This document shows, in pieces, positions 43,994 to 48,449 of a stretch of 48,449 nucleotides of DNA. Source of the DNA: Pelomonas sp. CA6 (lineage in GTDB: Bacteria; Pseudomonadota; Gammaproteobacteria; Burkholderiales; Burkholderiaceae_C); contig NZ_JAKZFD010000019.1 of NCBI RefSeq assembly GCF_022549225.1, forward strand, positions 1 through 48,449. The letters run 5' to 3'. Position 1 is the stretch's first letter, and every line of letters begins with the position of its first letter. The position numbers and the translations under genes were made by a program. Under the pieces are notes generated by a model. That model was given only the letters and a program-made list of their open reading frames with translations, was not told where the DNA came from and did not search any database.

Positions 43994-44554
43994 ATGCCGC
44001 GCGCTTCAACCCTGCTTCGCCCCGCCATACGTCCAACCGCGATGGCGGCATTCGCCGCGCTGGGTTTGGCGGCTTGCACGCCGGCGCTGGACTGGCGCGA
44101 GCTCAGCCCACCGCAATCTGGCGCCACGCTGCTGTGGCCCTGCAAACCTCTGCACCAAGAGCGAGAGTTGCCCGGCCGCTCGGGCCGCCCGCTGAAGATG
44201 GGTTTGGCGACCTGCGAGGCCGATGGTCGGCAGTTCGCGCTGTCCTGGGCTGACCTGGAAGATCCCGTCGATGTGGGGCCCGCGCTGCGCCGCATGCGCC
44301 AGGCCGTCGCCGACAAGCTCGATGTCCCGCTTCCGGCGCCCGAGTCCGGGGCGTCCGCCGCGCAGCCGATCGGGGCCACTCCCCAGCCCGAGGCGATTCA
44401 GCTGAGCCTCAGCGCCGCCCGGCCCGGACCTCGTGCGCACACCCAACTGGCCGTGTTCGCGCGCGGTCTGCGTGTCTATCAGCTGAGCATGTTGGGGCCT
44501 CGACTGGACGAGGCCACCTGGGCCCAGTGGCTGGGGTCGGTGCGCTTGAATTGA
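43994..44554 (+). CDS. lipoprotein, unknown function
   Basis: A 186-residue protein. The N-terminus is basic then hydrophobic, ending in the lipobox LAAC (Cys28; AAFAALGLAACTP), so it is a predicted lipoprotein. The mature part has two further Cys (LLWPCKP and LATCEADG), a Pro-rich middle and a C-terminal VFARGLRVYQLSMLGPRLDEATWAQWLGSVRL. That resembles the end of proteins tested for stress-induced bacterial lipoprotein modules, but I cannot name a family. The start is supported by GATAAT 6 nt upstream. The phosphotransferase genes follow 65 bp later under their own -10. Confidence 0.75.
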   Translation: MPRASTLLRPAIRPTAMAAFAALGLAACTPALDWRELSPPQSGATLLWPCKPLHQERELPGRSGRPLKMGLATCEADGRQFALSWADLEDPVDVGPALRRMRQAVADKLDVPLPAPESGASAAQPIGATPQPEAIQLSLSAARPGPRAHTQLAVFARGLRVYQLSMLGPRLDEATWAQWLGSVRLN

Positions 44555-44606
44555 GTCGGGCGAAGAGAGGCGCCGGGCTTGTTCCGGCGCGTCCTCGCCA
44601 GGTGCC

Positions 44607-44612
44607 GATAAT
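44607..44612 (+). promoter_or_regulatory. -10 element of the EIIA gene (leaderless)
   Basis: GATAAT with 7 nt (GCAGCCC) to the ATG at 44620. It overlaps the alternative upstream ATG at 44611, which argues for the later start. Confidence 0.45.
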
Positions 44613-44619
44613 GCAGCCC

Positions 44620-45027
44620 ATGCTAGGCCTGATGTTGATCGCCCATGCCCCGCTGGCTTCCGCGTTGAAGCAGGTGGCGGAACATGCGTTTCCCTCCTGC
44701 GCGCCGCAGCTGGCGGTGCTGGATGTGCCGCCCGAGATGGAGGTGGCCGAGATCCAGGCGCGGGCGCGGGCGCTGATCGCCGCGGCCGGCTACCGGGAGG
44801 TGCTGGTGCTGTGCGATGTGTTCGGTGCCACCCCATGCAACGCGGCCCTGGGTCTGCGCGAGCTGCCCGATGTGCGGGTGCGCGTGCTCAGCGGTGTCAA
44901 CGTGCCCATGCTGTGGCGTTCGCTGTGCTACAGCGGCGAATCGCTCGACCAGGTCCTGCAGCGCGCCAGCCAGGGCGGTGCCCAGGGCATCGTGCCGGAC
45001 GAACCCTCTTCAAACCCTGTCTCATGA
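44620..45027 (+). CDS. PTS system mannose-type EIIA component
   Basis: A 135-residue EIIA(Man) domain: GLMLIAHAPLASALKQVAEHAF with phospho-acceptor His9, EVLVLCDVFGATPCNAALGL and VRVLSGVNVPMLWRSLCY. There is no IIB, IIC or IID in the neighbourhood, so this is probably a regulatory or incomplete PTS in which phosphate passes EI-HPr-EIIA as a signal, as known in other betaproteobacteria. The start is ambiguous: the ATG at 44611 has AGGTG upstream, and the ATG at 44620 sits 7 nt after a -10 element. The stop overlaps ptsH (ATGA). Confidence 0.88.
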   Translation: MLGLMLIAHAPLASALKQVAEHAFPSCAPQLAVLDVPPEMEVAEIQARARALIAAAGYREVLVLCDVFGATPCNAALGLRELPDVRVRVLSGVNVPMLWRSLCYSGESLDQVLQRASQGGAQGIVPDEPSSNPVS

Positions 45028-45293
45028 TCAAGACCACGCTCACCATCAGCAACAAGCTGGGCCTGCATGCCCGCGCCTCGGCCAAGCTGACCAAGCTGGC
45101 GGGTGGATTCCGCTCCGAGGTGTTCCTGAGTCGCAACGGTCGCCGTGTCAACGCCAAGAGCATCATGGGCGTGATGATGCTGGCGGCCGGCATGGGCTCC
45201 CTGGTCGAGCTCGAGGTGGAAGGCGAAGATGAGCAGGCCGCCAGCGATGCCATCACCGCGCTGGTGAACGACAAGTTCGGCGAAGGCCAGTGA
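45024..45293 (+). CDS. ptsH: phosphocarrier protein HPr
   Basis: An 89-residue protein with active-site His15 in GLHARASAKLTKLA and the regulatory Ser46 in NAKSIMGVMMLAAGMGS, the segment recognised by HPr kinase where present. It carries phosphate from Enzyme I to the EIIA just upstream, with which it overlaps by 4 nt (ATGA at 45024-45027). Unusually, ptsI is not adjacent: a minus-strand acyltransferase gene lies between, so Enzyme I must be transcribed separately. Confidence 0.97.
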   Translation: MIKTTLTISNKLGLHARASAKLTKLAGGFRSEVFLSRNGRRVNAKSIMGVMMLAAGMGSLVELEVEGEDEQAASDAITALVNDKFGEGQ

Positions 45294-45328
45294 GCAACAG
45301 GCCTTCGCCGCGCTGCGCGGCGTTGCTC
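45292..45328. terminator. hairpin at the ptsH/olsB convergence
   Basis: Outer arms GAGCAAC (45292-45298) and GTTGCTC (45322-45328), inner stem GCCGCG (45307-45312), CTG, CGCGGC (45316-45321). It overlaps both stop codons. It is symmetrical, so may serve both genes. There is no T-tract. Confidence 0.55.
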
Positions 45329-46169
45329 AGGCGCCCAGGAAATGGCGCCGGTACCGAGCCGGCAGATCGGCGATGCGCATGATCATCGGCAGGTCCGCGG
45401 TATTGAAGTCGGGGTCCCAGGCCGGCCGGCCCAGGATGCGGGCACCGCAGCGCAGATAGCCCTTGATCAGCGGCGGAGGCTCCACCTGCAGGTCCTGGCG
45501 CAGCTCATCCACCGGCAGCGGCAGGCGCGGACGCACTTGCCATTCGATCGGCGCCATGTGGCTGGTCTGCAGCTGCTTCCACAGGCTGGCGGCATAGTGG
45601 CCTCCGTCGCGCATGCTGACGCTGGCGCAGCCGATCATGGTGTCCAGATCGTTGCGCACCATGAATTCGGCCAGCGCGCCCCACAGCGCCATGATGGCGC
45701 CGCCGCTGCGGTGGTCTGGATGCACGCAGGAGCGACCCAGTTCCACCATCCGCGAGCGCAGGCCGCGCAGCCGCGTCAGGTCGAATTCGGTGTCGCTGTA
45801 CAGGCCGCCGGCTCGCCTTGCGGCCTCGGGCGTGAGCACGCGGTAAGTGCCGATCACCTGGGCCGGCCGACCCTGCTCGTCCAGTGTGCGCACCAGCAGG
45901 TGCTCGCAGAAGGAGTCGAACATGTCGACATCGTGGCCCGCCGGCGTGCCCAGTGGCGGGCTCAGTCGGGCGCCCATCTCGTCGACGAAGACCTGGTATC
46001 TCAGCTGCTGAGCCTGGCGGACTTCCTCCTGCGTGCGAGCCCAGCACACATCGAGGCGAACACGCGCAGCCGACCGGTCCAGGTCCGGCGCGCTTGGAAG
46101 TGACCTCCGCGACGCCGCGTCCGGGCGCAGTTCCGAGAAGGGCAGGGTGGGCAGCGGAAGTTCCCTCAT
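45327..46169 (-). CDS. olsB: GNAT-type N-acyltransferase, OlsB-like
   Basis: A 280-residue protein: LDVCWARTQEEVRQAQQLRYQVFVDEMGARL, GTYRVLTPEAARRAGGLYSDTEFDL, VELGRSCVHPDHRSGGAIMALWGALAEFM, MIGCASVSMRDGG and PPLIKGYLRCGARILGRPAWDPDFNTADLPMIM. This is the ornithine-acyl-ACP acyltransferase (OlsB) family, which makes lyso-ornithine lipid. OlsA is not visible in the window, so the product assignment is by family only. The ATG at 46169 has GAGG at 6-nt spacing; a TTG five codons upstream is less likely. It lies on the opposite strand between ptsH and ptsI. Confidence 0.85.
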   Translation of the reverse strand: MRELPLPTLPFSELRPDAASRRSLPSAPDLDRSAARVRLDVCWARTQEEVRQAQQLRYQVFVDEMGARLSPPLGTPAGHDVDMFDSFCEHLLVRTLDEQGRPAQVIGTYRVLTPEAARRAGGLYSDTEFDLTRLRGLRSRMVELGRSCVHPDHRSGGAIMALWGALAEFMVRNDLDTMIGCASVSMRDGGHYAASLWKQLQTSHMAPIEWQVRPRLPLPVDELRQDLQVEPPPLIKGYLRCGARILGRPAWDPDFNTADLPMIMRIADLPARYRRHFLGA

Positions 46170-46303
46170 GGGTGGCCTCGTCAACGGTGATGCCCGGCAT
46201 GCTCGGCCGCCGCGGTGACCTCGCCGTGACTGCGGGATGACGGAGTCGTGACGGTCTGCGCCGGGCGGATGGGCCTTGGTGCCGTGAGGACGCGGGGCGC
46301 TGC

Positions 46304-46309
46304 TACAGT
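46304..46309 (+). promoter_or_regulatory. -10 element of ptsI (leaderless)
   Basis: TACAGT with 6 nt (CGGCGC) to the ATG at 46316, and no Shine-Dalgarno. It sits in the 146-bp divergent spacer with olsB. Confidence 0.5.
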
Positions 46310-46315
46310 CGGCGC

Positions 46316-48091
46316 ATGAGCTTCCAGGTCTTTGGCATCCCCGTGTCCCGGGGCGTCGCGATCGGCCGCGCTGTGCTGGTGGCCTCCAGCCGGCTGGACG
46401 TCGCCCATTACTTCATTCAGTCCGGCGAGGCCGATTCGGAGATCGCCCGGCTGGGCCGCGGCCGCGATGCCGTGGCGCGGGAGCTGCAATCCATCAAGGA
46501 CGACCTGCCCGGCGACGCGCCCCAGGAGCTGGCGGCACTGTTGGATGTGCACCAGATGCTGCTGCACGACGAAGCCCTGATCGAGGCCGCGCATCATTGG
46601 ATCCTGGAGCGGCACTACAACGCCGAGTGGGCTCTATCCGCCCAGCTGGAAGTGCTGGCGCGCCAGTTCGACGAGATGGACGACGACTACCTGCGCGAGC
46701 GCAAGGCCGACCTGGAGCAGGTGGTCGAGCGCATCCTCGCAGCGATGGTGGCCCAGCAAGGCAAGGTGCCGGCGGGCACGGCGGCCGTCGTGCAGCGCGA
46801 CTTCGGCGGCGAGGACCCGCTGCTACTGGTGGCGGCCGACATCGCGCCGGCCGACATGATGCAGTTCAAGCGCAGCGTGTTCCAAGGCTTCATCACGGAC
46901 ATTGGCGGCAAGACCTCGCACACCGCCATCGTCGCGCGCAGCATGGATATCCCGGCCGTGGTCGGCACGCGCGAGGCCTCCCGGCTGATCCGACAGGACG
47001 ACTGGGTCATCATCGACGGCGACGCCGGTACGGTGATCGTCAATCCTTCGCCCATCGTGCTGGAGGAGTACCGTTTTCGGCAACGCCAGGCCGAGCTGGA
47101 GCGGGCGCGTCTGGCCCGGTTGCGCCATACCCCCGCGATCACGCTGGACGGTCAGCGCATTGAGCTGCATGCCAATATCGAGCTGCCGGCGGACGCGGCC
47201 TCGGCCGTTGACGCTGGCGCCACCGGCGTGGGGCTGTTCCGCACCGAGTTCCTGTTCATGAACAGAGATGGAGACCTTCCCGGCGAAGAAGAGCAGTTCG
47301 AGGCCTACCGCGCCGCCGTCGAGGCGATGCGCGGCATGCCCGTCACCATACGCACCGTCGATGTCGGGGCGGACAAGCCGCTGGAGCGGCTGACCATCGC
47401 CGAATTGCGCCACGAACACGTGCTGAACCCGGCCATGGGGCTGCGCGCGATACGCTGGAGCTTGGCTGAGCCCAGCATGTTCCGCCAGCAGTTGCGCGCC
47501 ATTTACCGGGCCAGCGCCTTCGGCAAGGTGCGGTTGCTGGTTCCCATGGTGGCCCACCTCGGCGAGTTGCGCCAGATTCACGAGGTGATCAAGCGCGTGC
47601 AGCAGCAACTGACGGATGCGGGCCAGGCCTTCACCGCGGTTGAACTGGGCGTGATGATCGAAGTGCCTGCGGCGGCCGTCATGTTGCCGTTGATGCTGCC
47701 TCATGTGGACTTCATCTCCATAGGCACCAACGATCTCATCCAGTACACGCTGGCGATCGACCGCGCCGACGAATCCGTTGCCCATTTGTATGACCCCTGG
47801 CATCCGGCGGTGCTGCAGTTGATCGCCAGTTCCATCCGGCAGGCCCAGGGCGTCGGCAAGTCCGTCAGCGTTTGCGGAGAAATGGCGGGTGACGCTGCCT
47901 TCACCGATCTGCTGCTGGCCATGGGGCTGACCAGCTTCTCCATGCATCCGTCGCAGATTCCGTCCGTGAAGCAGCGCATCCTGCGCGCGGACATGGGGCG
48001 TCTGAGTGGGCTGCTGCCGCCCATCCTCGCCAGTGGCGACCCACAGCGAGAGGCTGAACTCGTGTTCCGCCAGGCGGTTCGGCTCCACTGA
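46316..48091 (+). CDS. ptsI: phosphoenolpyruvate-protein phosphotransferase (Enzyme I)
   Basis: A 591-residue protein. The N-terminal HPr-binding helical domain is followed by the phosphohistidine domain with His202 in GGKTSHTAIVARSMDIPAVVGT. The C-terminal PEP-binding barrel has TGVGLFRTEFLFMNRDGDLPGEEEQFEAYR, TIRTVDVGADKP, GLRAIRWSLAEPSMFRQQLRAIYRA, IGTNDLIQYTLAIDRAD and the catalytic Cys in SVCGEMAGD. It transfers phosphate from PEP to HPr. Length and all motifs are normal. It is separated from ptsH by olsB and has its own -10 element. Confidence 0.98.
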   Translation: MSFQVFGIPVSRGVAIGRAVLVASSRLDVAHYFIQSGEADSEIARLGRGRDAVARELQSIKDDLPGDAPQELAALLDVHQMLLHDEALIEAAHHWILERHYNAEWALSAQLEVLARQFDEMDDDYLRERKADLEQVVERILAAMVAQQGKVPAGTAAVVQRDFGGEDPLLLVAADIAPADMMQFKRSVFQGFITDIGGKTSHTAIVARSMDIPAVVGTREASRLIRQDDWVIIDGDAGTVIVNPSPIVLEEYRFRQRQAELERARLARLRHTPAITLDGQRIELHANIELPADAASAVDAGATGVGLFRTEFLFMNRDGDLPGEEEQFEAYRAAVEAMRGMPVTIRTVDVGADKPLERLTIAELRHEHVLNPAMGLRAIRWSLAEPSMFRQQLRAIYRASAFGKVRLLVPMVAHLGELRQIHEVIKRVQQQLTDAGQAFTAVELGVMIEVPAAAVMLPLMLPHVDFISIGTNDLIQYTLAIDRADESVAHLYDPWHPAVLQLIASSIRQAQGVGKSVSVCGEMAGDAAFTDLLLAMGLTSFSMHPSQIPSVKQRILRADMGRLSGLLPPILASGDPQREAELVFRQAVRLH

Positions 48092-48148
48092 ACACCGCCT
48101 GCACACGGCTCTGTCTTGGGCCATGTTCTGGATTCTTTTCCTCCACTC

Positions 48149-48178
48149 TTGCGGTGATCGGAAAAAGCGTGCTACAGT
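48149..48178 (+). promoter_or_regulatory. tandem stable-RNA-type promoter P1
   Basis: TTGCGG (48149-48154), 18-bp spacer, TACAGT (48173-48178). Four bases later comes GTCTTCGCTGAT (48183-48194), identical to the sequence at the same distance after P2. The RNA can fold CTTCG-C-TGATC (48185-48195) with GATCA-A-CGAAG (48221-48231). Confidence 0.6.
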
Positions 48179-48383
48179 CACTGTCTTCGCTGATCACTGC
48201 CACGCAAAACAAGCCGGCAAGATCAACGAAGCGACCGCAAGCGGTGTGCAGTCTGAATAAGAAATGCGCGCCGCAGGTTCGATCCCAAGCCGGGGTTGGC
48301 GGGCTGGATATTCAAGCGGTAATGCTGATTTGAATGTCCCGACAGATTGAAAACGAAAGTTTGAAAATTTGTTGAAAAATAGC

Positions 48384-48412
48384 TTGACGACTTCTGAAGT
48401 TTGAGACAGAAT
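48384..48412 (+). promoter_or_regulatory. tandem stable-RNA-type promoter P2
   Basis: TTGACG (48384-48389), 17-bp spacer, CAGAAT (48407-48412), in an AT-rich stretch (48342-48383) that could be an UP element. No coding gene is visible in 48092-48449; a stable-RNA (rRNA) operon probably starts beyond the right edge. Confidence 0.65.
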
Positions 48413-48416
48413 CTCG

Positions 48417-48449
48417 GTCTTCGCTGATGTTGATCAGCGACGCGAAGCC
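48417..48449 (+). other. leader hairpin after promoter P2
   Basis: GTCTTCGCTGAT (48417-48428) repeats the P1 sequence. CGCTGAT (48422-48428), GTTG loop, ATCAGCG (48433-48439) forms an inner stem, and CTTCGC (48419-48424) can alternatively pair with GCGAAG (48442-48447). It resembles a boxB-type element of an rRNA antitermination leader. The window ends here. Confidence 0.5.

Noticed and set aside
45327-46169. The olsB-like gene as a recent mobile insertion into a pts operon
   Set aside because: No flanking repeats, transposase or composition change; the gene has its own promoter spacer and a shared terminator hairpin, so a rearrangement rather than a mobile element is more likely.

Overview
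The window is a GC-rich (strong G/C third-position bias) betaproteobacterial chromosome segment. The mix of genes suggests Burkholderiales, probably near the Rubrivivax/Leptothrix/Roseateles group: a DUF1840 protein, a 16-stranded-type porin, dacC-dat-ybeD-lipB-lipA order, an EIIA(Man)-HPr-EI phosphotransferase set, and ybeZ-ybeY. The genus is an inference. Almost all of the window is ordinary chromosomal backbone. I see no insertion sequence, prophage, CRISPR array or integrase.

Layout. 1-2.4 kb: a YtrA-type GntR regulator with an ABC ATPase and permease. 2.4-4 kb: NnrU-like membrane protein, two tiny membrane-protein genes and an Lrp/AsnC regulator, all on the minus strand. 4.1-9.3 kb: a four-gene plus-strand operon, divergent from the Lrp gene, that reads as lysine catabolism: lysine 6-dehydrogenase, AmaB, HglS and a D-2-hydroxyglutarate dehydrogenase. 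Only the 2-aminoadipate aminotransferase is missing. 9.36 kb: tRNA-Leu(CAG). 9.6-11.7 kb: M13 metallopeptidase. 11.8-17.7 kb: a CoA-thioester catabolic group (alpha/beta hydrolase, enoyl-CoA hydratase, 3-hydroxyacyl-CoA dehydrogenase, PcaF thiolase) with an IclR regulator and recognisable palindromic operators. 17.9-21.3 kb: an HD-GYP protein followed by a PAS-GGDEF-EAL protein (c-di-GMP turnover).

21.4-28.9 kb: DUF1840 protein, histidine phosphatase, porin, ruvAB, a NarL-type two-component pair, ybeZ-ybeY. 29-31.3 kb: hemB-corA on the minus strand, and next to hemB a divergently oriented structured RNA locus ending in a very strong terminator. 31.5-39.9 kb: a lipoprotein with a minimal collagenase-type (M9) catalytic domain, hemJ, VanZ, a thioredoxin-like ferredoxin, an alpha/beta hydrolase, dacC, D-amino acid aminotransferase, ybeD, a Sel1-repeat protein, lipB and lipA. 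40-44 kb: TlpA-like thioredoxin, a hybrid-kinase-like protein lacking phosphorylatable residues, a hydrolase and a CaiB-type CoA-transferase. 44-48.1 kb: lipoprotein, EIIA(Man), HPr, OlsB-like acyltransferase (opposite strand) and Enzyme I. 48.1-48.4 kb: two tandem promoters with duplicated initial transcribed regions, probably the upstream end of a stable-RNA (rRNA) operon beyond the window.

Cross-cutting signals. At least eight genes start 6-7 nt after a -10-like hexamer and mostly lack a Shine-Dalgarno, which points to leaderless transcripts. The tRNA-Leu promoter and both tandem promoters at the right edge are followed by the same CTTCG...CGAAG hairpin at the transcript start. No obviously new defence or mobile system is present. 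The best leads are the hemB-adjacent RNA, the leaderless-start pattern, the stable-RNA leader hairpin, the lysine module and the degenerate kinase.
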